From the NCBI GenBank assembly GCA_031550525.1, contig JAVBON010000005.1, positions 1 to 64,000 of the forward strand: 64,000 nt of DNA. Reading direction: 5' to 3'. This stretch comes from WRHT01 sp031550525. GTDB lineage: Bacteria > Desulfobacterota > Desulfovibrionia > Desulfovibrionales > Desulfovibrionaceae. Under the pieces are notes generated by a model that saw only the letters and a list, made by a program, of their open reading frames with translations, searched no databases and was not told the origin of the DNA. Shown here piece after piece: positions 44,019 to 52,615 of the stretch (positions are counted from its first letter, which is position 1; each line of letters begins with the position of its first letter). The translations under genes were made by a program, and so were the position numbers.

Positions 44019-44195
44019 GGGCCTTACATAATTTGGATTCGGCGCTTGCCGCGCCACACCGGTGCGGGCGCCAGCTTGTGTAAAAAGTGCAAACTTGCGC
44101 GGTCCGCATGGGCCAAGGTTACTAAATTGAGTGGCAAGTGGGTTTGAAATAGCCCCCCCACAGTATTGCTTGCTATATGGCTCTCCAGCCAAAAA

Positions 44196-44356
44196 ACCGT
44201 TGTGCTTCCGCTACACCAGCTACACTTGCTGTTCTGGGCGGACAATTTTGCAGGAAAGCGGAATAGGACGCCGGAGCGGCTGAATATCGACACAGCCTAA
44301 GGGGTGAGGCACAGGAGTGCCAAATCAACCCAGCGTTTATAAATTTGCCTTCATCA
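44196..44356 (-). repeat. composite repeat, copy at 44.3 kb
   Basis: 44200-44234 matches the TTGTGCTT...AGCTACACTTGC part of the ~150-bp repeat. 44250-44312 matches, inverted, the CACCCCTT/CTTTCCTGC module of 9387-9450 and 48284-48346. 44341-44356 is the terminal box AAATTTGCCTTCATCA. It links what otherwise look like separate repeat families. Confidence 0.7.
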
Positions 44357-44368
44357 ACTGTGCCTTTC

Positions 44369-44422
44369 AAAATACGTAATCGGCCCCATCACCGTATGGC
44401 GATGGGGCCGATTACGTATTTT
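44369..44422. terminator. 22-bp perfect hairpin between barrel and helicase genes
   Basis: Arms 44369-44390 and 44401-44422 are perfectly complementary over 22 bp around a 10-nt loop. The A/T ends of the stem provide a T-run on both strands, so it can end both converging transcripts. Confidence 0.85.
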
Positions 44423-44434
44423 ACGAAGTGGTTT

Positions 44435-46135
44435 CTAGTTTTCTGGCTTTGCGGGCACCACGTTTATCTTGGCGCCGCGAAGCTGGGTTTTGTTCAGGGC
44501 ATCCATAATCTGCCCGGCGTGTTCGACCGGCACTTCCACAAAGCTGAAGCGATCGTGTATTTCTATGGCGCCGATAATGCGGCCGGACAGTCCGGTTTCG
44601 CCGGTAATGGCCCCCACTATGTCGCGCGGGGTTATGTGGAATTTGCTGCCCGCGTTTATGAACAGGCGGCTCATGTTGCGGAACTGGCGGCCTTTGGGCT
44701 GCGGGCCGCGCGCCTTGGCCCCCTTGAATGGAGCTGTTTTACGGTCCGGGCGCGGGGCGTTTTTGTCCTGCCAGGGCTGGCGTTCCGGTATTGGCTCTAT
44801 TTCCGGCCCATTGAAGCTCTGGTCTTTTTCAATAAGCATTTTGAACAGGGCGGCCGCAACCTGCATGGCCGAGGTATTGTCGTCCAATAGGCTGGAGAGC
44901 AAAAGCTCGTGCCGGTCTATTTTTTTTGAATCAAGGTCGCTCTCGCGCAGGGCTTCCACCTTGGCGCGTATATCGTCCAGCATTCTGCCGGTTTTAAGCT
45001 CGTTAACCTCGCGGCGGCTGGGCAGCGCGCCCTTTTTTATCTCGGCTTTGGTGTAGCGGGCTATATCACGCAGCTTGTACTGCTCGCGCGGGGTTACAAA
45101 GGTAAGGGCCTTACCGCTGCGTCCGGCCCTGCCGGTGCGGCCTATGCGGTGCACGTAGCTTTCAACGTCTATGGGTATGTCGAAGTTGACAACCAGATCA
45201 ACGTCGTCCACGTCCAGCCCGCGCGCGGCCCCGTCCGTGGCTACCAAAAGCTCTATGCTGCCGTTTCTGAAGCGGTTCATTACGCGATCGCGCTGGCTTT
45301 GGGCCAGGTTGCCGTGCAGCGCGTCGGCCTGGTAGCCGCGCGCCATAAGGTGAGTGGTAAGCTCGTCCACACCCAGTTTGGTTGAGCAAAAGATAATGCC
45401 TTTGCGCACTTCCTGACTATCCAGCACCAGACAGAGGGCGTCGGCCTTTTGGAACTGCCGCACGTCGTAGTAATACTGCTCTATGCCGGAAACGGTTATT
45501 TCTTTTTGGGTGATTTTTATAAATTCCGGATCGCGCAGGTAGTTTTTGGTCAAATCCAGAATGGGGCGCGGCATGGTGGCCGAGAAGCAGACCTTGCGGC
45601 AGTCCTCGGGGGCGGATTTAAGCACCAGCTCAATATCTTCGCGAAAGCCCATATCCAGCATTTCATCCGCTTCGTCCAGCACCAGAGTTTCCAGATGCTC
45701 CAGGTTCAGGGTTTTGCGTTGCAAATGGTCCAGCACGCGGCCCGGCGTGCCCACTACTATGTGCACGCCGCGCTCAAGGGCGCGGAACTGTCGCTCCAGC
45801 GACTGGCCGCCGTATACGGGCAAAATGCTTACGCCGTGCATATGCGCGGCCAGGCTGGATATTTCTTCCGATACCTGCATGGCCAGCTCGCGCGTGGGGC
45901 AGAGCACCAGGGCCTGGGTTTTTTTGCTGCGCAGGTTAAGCTGATTTAAAAGCGGCAGCCCAAAGGCAGCGGTTTTGCCTGTGCCGGTTTGGGCCTGCCC
46001 GACCATATCCCGACCGGATAGTAGGCAGGGTATGGCAAGGGCCTGTATGGGGGTGGGCTCTTCAAAGCCAAGGTCTGAAACGGCCTTCAACAATTCTTTG
46101 GAAAGGCCAAGTTCTGAAAAACCGCGGGTAGTCAT
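44435..46135 (-). CDS. DEAD-box ATP-dependent RNA helicase
   Basis: A 566-residue helicase of the DeaD/CsdA group. Q motif (GFEEPTPIQ), Walker A AQTGTGKT, DEAD, SAT in the form CFSATMP, and HRIGRTGRAG are all present. A DbpA-type RNA-binding domain follows near the C-terminus (about 485-560; FINAGSKFHITPRDIVGAI). Acts in ribosome assembly or mRNA unwinding at low temperature in relatives. I chose ATG 46135, with GGAG 5 nt upstream; a TTG lies one codon earlier. Confidence 0.94.
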   Translation of the reverse strand: MTTRGFSELGLSKELLKAVSDLGFEEPTPIQALAIPCLLSGRDMVGQAQTGTGKTAAFGLPLLNQLNLRSKKTQALVLCPTRELAMQVSEEISSLAAHMHGVSILPVYGGQSLERQFRALERGVHIVVGTPGRVLDHLQRKTLNLEHLETLVLDEADEMLDMGFREDIELVLKSAPEDCRKVCFSATMPRPILDLTKNYLRDPEFIKITQKEITVSGIEQYYYDVRQFQKADALCLVLDSQEVRKGIIFCSTKLGVDELTTHLMARGYQADALHGNLAQSQRDRVMNRFRNGSIELLVATDGAARGLDVDDVDLVVNFDIPIDVESYVHRIGRTGRAGRSGKALTFVTPREQYKLRDIARYTKAEIKKGALPSRREVNELKTGRMLDDIRAKVEALRESDLDSKKIDRHELLLSSLLDDNTSAMQVAAALFKMLIEKDQSFNGPEIEPIPERQPWQDKNAPRPDRKTAPFKGAKARGPQPKGRQFRNMSRLFINAGSKFHITPRDIVGAITGETGLSGRIIGAIEIHDRFSFVEVPVEHAGQIMDALNKTQLRGAKINVVPAKPEN

Positions 46136-46366
46136 CAATTCTCCAATCTTTGTTCAAAGATGCGGCGGCATTTCCGGCCGTTGCCGGAAGCTTTGCCACA
46201 GGCCGACAGGCCGCATGCTTTGCGTGGCTCTGCCCGCTACAGTGGTGAGCAGGCCGTAAATGCCGTGCCACATGCGCTTAAAGTGTTGTGCCGCCGTCTG
46301 CCGTCAAAGTTTAGTGTATATTTTGGGGTTGCCGCGTTGGGCGCGGCTGGCGGCGACAAAAAAAAT

Positions 46367-47056
46367 TTAAAGGGTTATGGCCTCGCCGGGGCGCATTGCC
46401 ATGTGTTGCGCTTTTGGGGCGCTTTTTGCCAAATATTGCGTAAAATCATCCATGCTTTGGGCAAGGCGGGGGAATGTGCCCCAGTGCATGGGCGTAACCT
46501 TGCTGGCCTGCAAAAAACCGGCGGCCAGGGCAGCCTGGCGTTTATCCATGGTAAAAAGGCCGCCAGCGGGCAACAGGGCCAGGTCTATGTCGTACAAAGA
46601 GCCCCAGGTTTGCATGTTGCTGAAAATGCCGGTGTCTCCTGCATGGTATATGGTAATGCCGTCTTGCATTTGCAAAATAAAGCCCGTGGGCAGGCCCGCG
46701 TCGCTGGTGTGGGTGGCTTCCGTCATGGTAATGCTGACGCCCTTGAATTCGGCGCTGCCGCCTATGTTAAAGCCTATGCCGTTAAAGACAAGCTCCGGCG
46801 GAAGGCCAAGGGAGAGCAGCTCGGTTGGAATGCCCACCACCGCGCCTAACTGGGCCTTGTGCTTTTTGCACAGGGGCACGGCATCGCCCACATGGTCGCT
46901 GTGCAAATGGGTAAGCAGCACCAGATCGACTTTGGCTATATCTTCCCAGTTGCAATCCGCTTTTGGGTTTGCCGTGAAAAACGGGTCGATCAAAATACTT
47001 ACGTCGTCGCATTCTATCTGAAAATTGGCATGGCCGTGCCAGGTAACTTTTGTCAT
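46367..47056 (-). CDS. UPF0173-type metal-dependent hydrolase
   Basis: A 229-residue cytoplasmic metallo-beta-lactamase-fold protein. THLHSDHVGD (H50, H52, D54, H55) binds metals; HAGDTGIF and MHWGTFP near the end are characteristic of the UPF0173/YtkL family. The function is unknown even in studied relatives. ATG 47056 was chosen because residues upstream lack similarity; the ribosome site is weak (GGTGA). Terminal gene of this minus-strand run. Confidence 0.9.
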   Translation of the reverse strand: MTKVTWHGHANFQIECDDVSILIDPFFTANPKADCNWEDIAKVDLVLLTHLHSDHVGDAVPLCKKHKAQLGAVVGIPTELLSLGLPPELVFNGIGFNIGGSAEFKGVSITMTEATHTSDAGLPTGFILQMQDGITIYHAGDTGIFSNMQTWGSLYDIDLALLPAGGLFTMDKRQAALAAGFLQASKVTPMHWGTFPRLAQSMDDFTQYLAKSAPKAQHMAMRPGEAITL

Positions 47057-47311
47057 AATATCACCAAGGGGATCCGGCTGGTAAAAGCTGCGCGCGGCGG
47101 CCGGAAGCGCCGCTATTGTTCGCTGGTGCAACCCATATCAGGGCAAGGGGCGGGTGTAAACCCGTAACTTTAAATACTCGCGCCCGGTTTTTCTTCTTTG
47201 GCAATGCAGTTGGCTCAGGGCGGATGCGGCGTGTGTAAGTTTTAGCAGTCGTTCGGCGCGGGTGTAAGCCCAAAAAACAGTAATACAGGCAAATACCAGG
47301 CTGGGCACGCC

Positions 47312-48205
47312 CTAAACCAGGCGCCACCTGGAGCGTTTTTCCAGATAATGCCCAAGCCCGGCTATTACCAGCGAAATGCCCAGATACATCAGCGTTATGG
47401 TAATCCATAACTCAAAAACCATATAGGTGGTATTCATTATTTCGCGGCCCTGAAAGGTGAGCTCGGCTACGGATATGGCTGAAACGATGGAGGAATCCTT
47501 AATCAGCGAGATCGATTGGCTGATAAGCGGCGGGAGCATCAGCCTGAATGCCTGCGGCAGAATTACGCGCAGCAGAGTGACCCTGCGGGGCAGCCCCAGC
47601 GAGGCCGCAGCCTCCCATTGGCCTTTTGGCACACTCTCAAGCCCGGCCCGCACTATCTCCGCTGCATAGGCTCCCTCGTACACGCCAAGGGCCAGCACGG
47701 CGGAAAAAAAGAAGCTCAGGTTGTCGCCAAGGGGGAAGAGCACCCAGGCAAAGGGCGCCGCCGCTAGGGCAGAGCGCAGTTTAGCCCAGTCTATGTATGG
47801 CTCGAAGAGCATGCCCACGAAAAAATACACTACAAAAACAACAATCAGAGGCGGAATATTACGCACCGCCCCCACATAAGTGCCTGCCAGCAGCCGCGAG
47901 AACAGCCGCGAACCGCAGCGCATGAACCCGAAGCACAGTCCAAGCCCCCAAGCCAGTAAAAATGACCAGAACCCCAGCCGCAAGGTTACGCCAAGCCCCC
48001 TCAGCAGTAACCCTGAGTGCAGGCTGCCGTCTTCATCGCGCCACGCAAAATATTTTTGCAGCCCGGCCCAGTCCCAGGCATAGCCCGTGCCGCCGTCACC
48101 GCCGCACAGCATATACAGCGCGGCCATGGCAATAAGGGCAAGCAGTCCCAAATCCACCAGCAGCCTGTGGCTGATTCTGTATTTTTTTTTGCGGTATGCG
48201 GGCAT
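47312..48205 (-). CDS. polar amino-acid ABC transporter permease (B)
   Basis: A 297-residue inner-membrane permease of the HisM/GltK family: an N-terminal helix, a periplasmic stretch, then the His/Glu/Gln-type core with the EAA loop EAAASLGLPRRVTLLRVILPQA (E...G...LP) near 210. Paralogous to permease A (49464-50366). It lies 404 bp downstream of the binding-protein gene, so it may be a separate transcript or be joined through a long spacer carrying repeats. No ATPase is present. Confidence 0.9.
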   Translation of the reverse strand: MPAYRKKKYRISHRLLVDLGLLALIAMAALYMLCGGDGGTGYAWDWAGLQKYFAWRDEDGSLHSGLLLRGLGVTLRLGFWSFLLAWGLGLCFGFMRCGSRLFSRLLAGTYVGAVRNIPPLIVVFVVYFFVGMLFEPYIDWAKLRSALAAAPFAWVLFPLGDNLSFFFSAVLALGVYEGAYAAEIVRAGLESVPKGQWEAAASLGLPRRVTLLRVILPQAFRLMLPPLISQSISLIKDSSIVSAISVAELTFQGREIMNTTYMVFELWITITLMYLGISLVIAGLGHYLEKRSRWRLV

Positions 48206-48283
48206 TGTAAGAATTCGAGAGAGGGGAGAAGAAACCCTTTGAAAAGGGGCGATATATTCCCCCTTTGATTCGCCGCGTCCTGC

Positions 48284-48346
48284 GGCTCACCCCTTCGGGG
48301 CGCCTCCGCTTCGCTACGGCGTCCAATTCCGCTTTCCTGCGGAATT
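48284..48346 (+). repeat. composite repeat module, copy at 48.3 kb
   Basis: GGCTCACCCCTTCGGGGCGC and GGCGTCCAATTCCGCTTTCC match the right half of the element at 9387-9450 and, inverted, 44250-44312. The terminal GAAGCCAGATTTA box is missing here. Confidence 0.65.
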
Positions 48347-48558
48347 GTCGAGCTCTCACCCCTCATCCTCCTAAACTTTTCAATTATTTAGCATTAGGTT
48401 AGGGTTAAAATTACTTGCCGCAGCACGTTATACTGGAGGTAAGCCATGGCGGCGCTATGGTATGCCTGATGTTACACATGCATGTCACTGCTTACAGAGT
48501 GCTTATAGCTGGAGTTAACTGTTTTTGAGCGCAAGCTTGATAGGAAGCTCAAGCCGGA

Positions 48559-48590
48559 GGATAAGGGCTGCCCAAGGCAAGCCCTTATCC
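48559..48590 (-). terminator. hairpin after the ABC binding-protein gene
   Basis: 11-bp arms 48559-48569 and 48580-48590 with a 10-nt loop, 20 bp past the stop. No U-tract follows on the minus strand. Such intercistronic hairpins often favour high expression of the binding protein over downstream permeases. Confidence 0.55.
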
Positions 48591-48609
48591 GGTTTTCAAA
48601 AGCCAGTTT

Positions 48610-49434
48610 CTATTTTATCAGCTTTTCCCAATCGGCGCTGTTAAACCAGTAGTCGTGGCGCTCTTGCAGCCAGCCTTCGTCGCTGACTATGCGAACCCAA
48701 GAGTTGAGCACGTTGACGGAGTCGGGGTCGCCTTTGCGCAGGGCAAAGGCGATGGATTCGTGCGTAAAGGGCTTTTTGAGCGGGGTAAAGGCCTTATCGG
48801 GATTTTTTATGGCCTGAAAGGCGGGCAAGGGCATGCTGGATACCATGGCGTGGGCTCGGCCTACCAGCACCTCTTGCACTGCCTGCGATTCATCGTCAAA
48901 GTAGCGGATTTTGGCCTTGGGCATGAATTTTTTAACCGCCGCCTCGGATGATGCGCCCGTGCGCAGGGCAATAATCACTTCCGGCTTGTTGAAGTCGTCA
49001 ACGCTGGAGAAACCGGCGGCTTTTTGCTTGCTGGCCAGAATATCCATGCCGGAGTAGTCGTACGGATCGGTGAAGTTAACCTTGAGGGCGCGGTCCATGC
49101 GCACGCTCATGCCGCCTACTATGATGTCGAATTTGCCGGTGAGCAGGGCGGGTATGATGCCACTCCAATCCGTTTGCACCAGCTCGAGTTTAAGGCCCAA
49201 ATCTTTGGCCAGGCGCTGGGCTACGTCAACTTCAAAACCTATGAGCTTGCCGCTTTTATCTGGCATGGCCCATGGCACAAAGCTGGAAAGGCCCACTTTA
49301 AGGGTGCCGCGTTTAACAGCCTGGTTGATCATGCTGTCTTCCACCAGCGTTTGTTGGGCGGAAGCGGCAAAACACGCGGCGGCGCCAAGGGTTATTACGG
49401 CGGCGGCCAGCAGGGTTACGATAATTTTACGCAT
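48610..49434 (-). CDS. amino-acid ABC transporter periplasmic binding protein
   Basis: A 274-residue protein of the SBP_bac_3 family, with signal peptide (MRKIIVTLLAAAVITLGAAA, cleavage near CFAAS). Body motifs: GTLKVGLSSFVPWAMPDKSG, GFEVDVAQRLAKDLG, TGKFDIIVGGMSVRMDRA and VNFTDPYDYSGM, usual for polar or glutamate/glutamine-like amino acids. The ligand is not known. It lies between two permease genes, 29 bp after permease A. Confidence 0.92.
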   Translation of the reverse strand: MRKIIVTLLAAAVITLGAAACFAASAQQTLVEDSMINQAVKRGTLKVGLSSFVPWAMPDKSGKLIGFEVDVAQRLAKDLGLKLELVQTDWSGIIPALLTGKFDIIVGGMSVRMDRALKVNFTDPYDYSGMDILASKQKAAGFSSVDDFNKPEVIIALRTGASSEAAVKKFMPKAKIRYFDDESQAVQEVLVGRAHAMVSSMPLPAFQAIKNPDKAFTPLKKPFTHESIAFALRKGDPDSVNVLNSWVRIVSDEGWLQERHDYWFNSADWEKLIK

Positions 49435-49463
49435 ATGTTTGCTCCATGGTTTTATTAAAGTTC

Positions 49464-50366
49464 TTAAATTGCGGCGGCCCAGCCCCTGTTAAGCCTGCGG
49501 CGCAACAGCCAGGCCAGGGCCGAAAGAAACAGGGAAATGCACAAATACACGGCAGCCACGGTAAGCCATATTTCCAGCGACATAAAAGTGGAAGATATGC
49601 TCATTTTGCCCTGAAATGTAAGCTCGGCAACGGAAATAACGCTGGACAGAGAGGTATTTTTGATCAGGGTTATACACTCGTTAAGCAGAGGCGGCATGCA
49701 ATTGCGCAGGGCCTGCGGCATGAGCACCGATTGCGCCGTCCGCAAGGGCGAAAGCCCCAAGCTTATGCCTGCCTCGTATTGCCCGTCGGGCAGGCTGAGT
49801 ACCCCGGCGCGCATAATTTCCGACATATAGGCCCCTTCAAACAGGCTGAGGGCGATAACGGCGGAGGTTTCCGCCTCCAGCCCGAGGCCGGGGCCGATTA
49901 CAAAATATACGAACAGTATCTGCACCAGCAACGGGGTGTTGCGTATAAGCTGTATGTAACCCAGCGCCATGGCGCGGGCCAGCGGCCCCCCGGCCAGCCG
50001 CAGGGCCGTGGCTAGCAGGGCTATGGCAAACGCGCACAAAAGCGAGGCCGCCCCTATGCGGGTTGTCATAAGCAGACCCAAGGCCAGCGGGCTGTCGAAT
50101 ATGGAGCCGCCGCTCCCCAGCAGAAATACCGTATCCACCCTATACCATTGCCAGAAATAACCGCTGGAAGACGCGCCTTTTACAATTGCGGTCAAAATGA
50201 GCAGGCAGATCAGCAAGTAAAGCGAAAACCCGGCAATATTGCCCGGCCTGAGCCATTGGCCGGGCCGCGCTGGCATGACGCCGGTTTTGTCCGGCAAGGG
50301 GGCGTCCGGGCCGCATATGCTGTTGGGCCGGCTCGCGCGTGGCGGGCCTTGGGTGCGTGGAGCCAT
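49464..50366 (-). CDS. polar amino-acid ABC transporter permease (A)
   Basis: A 300-residue HisM/GltK-family permease. A Pro/Arg-rich cytoplasmic N-terminus (about 1-45) precedes the first helix; the EAA loop is YEAGISLGLSPLRTAQSVLMPQA-like near 200. First gene of the permease A, binding protein, permease B set. The start could also be the inner Met near residue 30 (MPARPGQW); that would remove part of the unusual leader. The ATP-binding subunit must be encoded elsewhere. Confidence 0.88.
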   Translation of the reverse strand: MAPRTQGPPRASRPNSICGPDAPLPDKTGVMPARPGQWLRPGNIAGFSLYLLICLLILTAIVKGASSSGYFWQWYRVDTVFLLGSGGSIFDSPLALGLLMTTRIGAASLLCAFAIALLATALRLAGGPLARAMALGYIQLIRNTPLLVQILFVYFVIGPGLGLEAETSAVIALSLFEGAYMSEIMRAGVLSLPDGQYEAGISLGLSPLRTAQSVLMPQALRNCMPPLLNECITLIKNTSLSSVISVAELTFQGKMSISSTFMSLEIWLTVAAVYLCISLFLSALAWLLRRRLNRGWAAAI

Positions 50367-50451
50367 GCTTTTTGCCTGGTTAAAGATGGTAAAACAATAT
50401 CGCTATCGCCAAGCGCGGTACTTGGCGGGCTGAAAACCGCCGTAAGGTGGC

Positions 50452-50790
50452 TCAGGCCAGAGTGCGCTCCACAGGGCGGCGTTCCGGCACTACCTGGCGC
50501 TCCGTTTTGCCCTGATATACGTCTTCGCGCACATAAAGCCCGCAGAAGCAGGAGCCGTATTCCTTCACGTCATCGGCTCTGTAGGCGCAAGGGCAGAAAA
50601 TATCCGAGTCCTTTTTCCTGTCGCCCGAAGATAGCCTGCATGGGCAGGCCATATAGCCATAGTTGTCTTTTATAGCCAGAAGTGCTTCCAGAATATCCAG
50701 AGTAACGCTTTTGTCCGGGTTGAAAAAAAAGCCTTTGGGCTCGTGTATTTTTTTCAGTTGCTCGTACAATTGCTCTTTTGTAACGCTCAT
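50452..50790 (-). CDS. ferredoxin:thioredoxin reductase catalytic (beta) subunit-like
   Basis: A 112-residue protein with CPC (49-51), CPC (66-68) and CFC (81-83), the seven-cysteine pattern of FTR catalytic subunits; one cysteine pair is the redox disulfide next to a 4Fe-4S cluster. The last motif is CFC where plants have CHC. Spacing (14 and 12 residues between motifs) is of the bacterial/archaeal type, which lacks an alpha subunit. ATG 50790 (MSVTKEQLYEQ). 22 bp downstream of a glutaredoxin-like gene. It should pass electrons from ferredoxin to that partner; this is inference. Confidence 0.88.
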   Translation of the reverse strand: MSVTKEQLYEQLKKIHEPKGFFFNPDKSVTLDILEALLAIKDNYGYMACPCRLSSGDRKKDSDIFCPCAYRADDVKEYGSCFCGLYVREDVYQGKTERQVVPERRPVERTLA

Positions 50791-50812
50791 GCTTTTTACC
50801 GCCTTATGGCTT

Positions 50813-51094
50813 TTAGTCGCACATGGCGTCCACGGCGGCTCTGGCCGCATCGGTAAAGCCGATGTAAACTATGGGGTTGCCGCCGTCGCTGGGAAACATG
50901 ACTATGGTTGGAAAAGACAGCGCTGGGTTGTAACCGCGCACTTTGGCCACGGTTTGGTCGCGCTCGCTGCCTTCGAGCTTGTCCACGTATATAGCGTCGA
51001 ATTTTATGGGCTTGGAATCCATATATTCTTTGGCGCGTCGGCAGTAAGGGCAGGTGGAAAGGCCGTAAAAGACGATGTTTTTATCCTGAGGCAT
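50813..51094 (-). CDS. glutaredoxin-like protein (CPYC), first
   Basis: A 93-residue thioredoxin-fold protein with the redox motif C15-P-Y-C18 and a cis-proline in SFPTIV near 61-66. The C-terminal half has an SDGGNPIVYIG region instead of the usual glutathione-binding GG(Y/F)D. ATG 51094 is set by AAGGAG at 7-12 nt; the frame is open to 51145. Immediately upstream of the FTR-like gene, so the two are likely partners. Confidence 0.88.
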   Translation of the reverse strand: MPQDKNIVFYGLSTCPYCRRAKEYMDSKPIKFDAIYVDKLEGSERDQTVAKVRGYNPALSFPTIVMFPSDGGNPIVYIGFTDAARAAVDAMCD

Positions 51095-51185
51095 GATTAA
51101 GCTCCTTATATAAATACAGTTACATGCGAATCTTACAGGAAACATCAGCCATAACCGTTGCCATGTCCATTATATTGCGGGCGCG

Positions 51186-51512
51186 CTATTTGGCGGGCGC
51201 CGCGCCCTGCTTTTTGATCTGCGGGTATTCGTCTTCCATTATTTCAAGGGCGTCGTCTATCTCGTCCGGCTCGTAGCCCACCACCACCTCGCCGGTATCG
51301 CCGAAGATAATGGTGGGAAAAGAAGTGCGCGGGTTGTTCTTTTTAACAAATTCCACCGCACGGTCCCTTTCTTCGTCCTTTAGGGCGTCTACCTCTATAT
51401 AGTCGAAATCGTAATTTTTAGAGGCGAGGTATTCTTTGGTTTTAAGGCAGTACGGGCAATAGGTGAGGCTGAATACCGTAATGCGCTCATCAGGCACATC
51501 ATATCTTTCCAT
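51186..51512 (-). CDS. glutaredoxin-like protein (CPYC), second
   Basis: A 108-residue paralogue with C19-P-Y-C22 and SFPTIIFG. It has an acidic C-terminus (DEIDDALEIMEDEYPQ) and no glutathione-site GG motif. About 90 bp upstream of the first glutaredoxin gene on the same strand; GGAGC precedes the ATG. Together with the FTR-like subunit they make a possible ferredoxin-driven disulfide reduction chain. Confidence 0.88.
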   Translation of the reverse strand: MERYDVPDERITVFSLTYCPYCLKTKEYLASKNYDFDYIEVDALKDEERDRAVEFVKKNNPRTSFPTIIFGDTGEVVVGYEPDEIDDALEIMEDEYPQIKKQGAAPAK

Positions 51513-51589
51513 TTATGTAAGCTCCAGAAGCTTTATATTTAAAACGGACGGTTCAGCGCAACGCATGCACACATCATGGCGCCAGGGCG

Positions 51590-52114
51590 TCAGGCCAGCC
51601 TGTCTGCTATAAGGCCGCTAAGCCTGCGCATGTAACTGTTAAAATCAGGCTCCGCAATAATCGCGCCGTCCTGCATTCGAATAATATATACACCGGGCAC
51701 ACTTTGCAATGAGCTTTGACCAGAAAAAAGTTCAATATCGAAATTTTTTACGTTCCACTCCAAAAACAGGCTTTCGCGAGCGGGGTCGGATTCCGGCCTT
51801 GGCTTATATTCCAAGTGCAGCACGGCGGTTTGCCCTTCGTCTTGCACAGTGAGAGAGCCTTTGCTCTCGCCGGGGCGCAGGGCGTTTTTCATATCGTTCA
51901 CGCCCTGTACCACAGGGCGCAGGCGTTTTATGCGCAATTCCAAGAGCCGCTCTCCCGCTCTTTTGCCTTCGTCATGAGCCTGCCGCCTTTTGCCCATTTC
52001 ATCCATAAGCATTTGCGCTGGTTCGGCTTTTTCGGCCTTTTGCGCCCTGTAGCTTTTTACCAGCCAGATAACGGCGATTATTACCAGAAAACCGAGAATC
52101 AAATTGATATGCAT
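51590..52114 (-). CDS. membrane-anchored hypothetical protein
   Basis: A 174-residue protein I do not recognise. A single N-terminal helix (about 4-20) is followed by a charged, probably coiled segment (about 22-70, rich in Lys, Glu, Arg) and a C-terminal domain with beta-like stretches (SLTVQDEGQTAVLHLEY, GVYIIRMQDGAIIAEPDF). Most likely an inner-membrane anchor with a soluble domain. It is 77 bp upstream of the second glutaredoxin on the same strand, so it may belong to that cluster. Confidence 0.7.
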   Translation of the reverse strand: MHINLILGFLVIIAVIWLVKSYRAQKAEKAEPAQMLMDEMGKRRQAHDEGKRAGERLLELRIKRLRPVVQGVNDMKNALRPGESKGSLTVQDEGQTAVLHLEYKPRPESDPARESLFLEWNVKNFDIELFSGQSSLQSVPGVYIIRMQDGAIIAEPDFNSYMRRLSGLIADRLA

Positions 52115-52615
52115 GTTTTATATCCGGTTTTTTTGCGCAAATAGTTTTGTCTGTATAAACGGCTTTTTGGAAAAACAGATGCGCGGAGATTTCAGTATTC
52201 TTAAACTTATACCCTTGGTGCCCGCTTGGCAACCTGACGGTAAATCATGCGCCAGGCAAATGCGCGTTGGCCGGGGTGTTTCCGGAAATAGCATTTTAAG
52301 GCGGGCGGGTAGCGCGTGGCGCCTGAGCAAACGCGGGCCTGCGGCAAACCCGCTTGAATTGCGGCCGGTATGTATAATTGCGGTAAATTTCAGTTATAGC
52401 TTGACATTACGGACAATACATTTCTAAAACAGAAGAGTGGAAAAAACCATGCGCGCGCCAAGGCGCGTGGGCTGGCCCTGCGGCATAAGGTTATAAACTA
52501 GTTCATAATTGTCTTTTGGAGACAACTTATTTTTATCTTTCAAAGAATCATGCAATTTTTCAAAGTTAAAATGCTCTAGTTATGCGTAATGCTCTAATTA
52601 AATAGGGAGTGACAA
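52115..52615. other. divergent region before the EF-G-like gene
   Basis: About 500 bp between divergent genes. Contains a TTGACA (52401-52406) without a convincing -10, an inverted TTGTC/GACAA pair (about 52509-52525), and the TTTCAAAGTTAAAATGCTCT repeat (about 52557-52577). No gene seen; the small open frames here look like chance. Confidence 0.5.

Larger units (their letters stand above)
44019..44434. other. repeat region between convergent genes
   Basis: About 415 bp without a gene. It begins with GC-rich sequence, carries diverged copies of the composite and ~150-bp repeats (about 44140-44356, minus orientation), and ends with the long terminator at 44369-44422. Confidence 0.6.
48206..48609. 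other. spacer between ABC binding protein and permease B
   Basis: About 400 bp without a gene, which is odd inside a transporter cluster. It contains a repeat module (48284-48346) and a hairpin GGATAAGGGCT/AGCCCTTATCC (48559-48569 with 48580-48590) just after the binding-protein stop. No promoter was clear. Confidence 0.55.
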
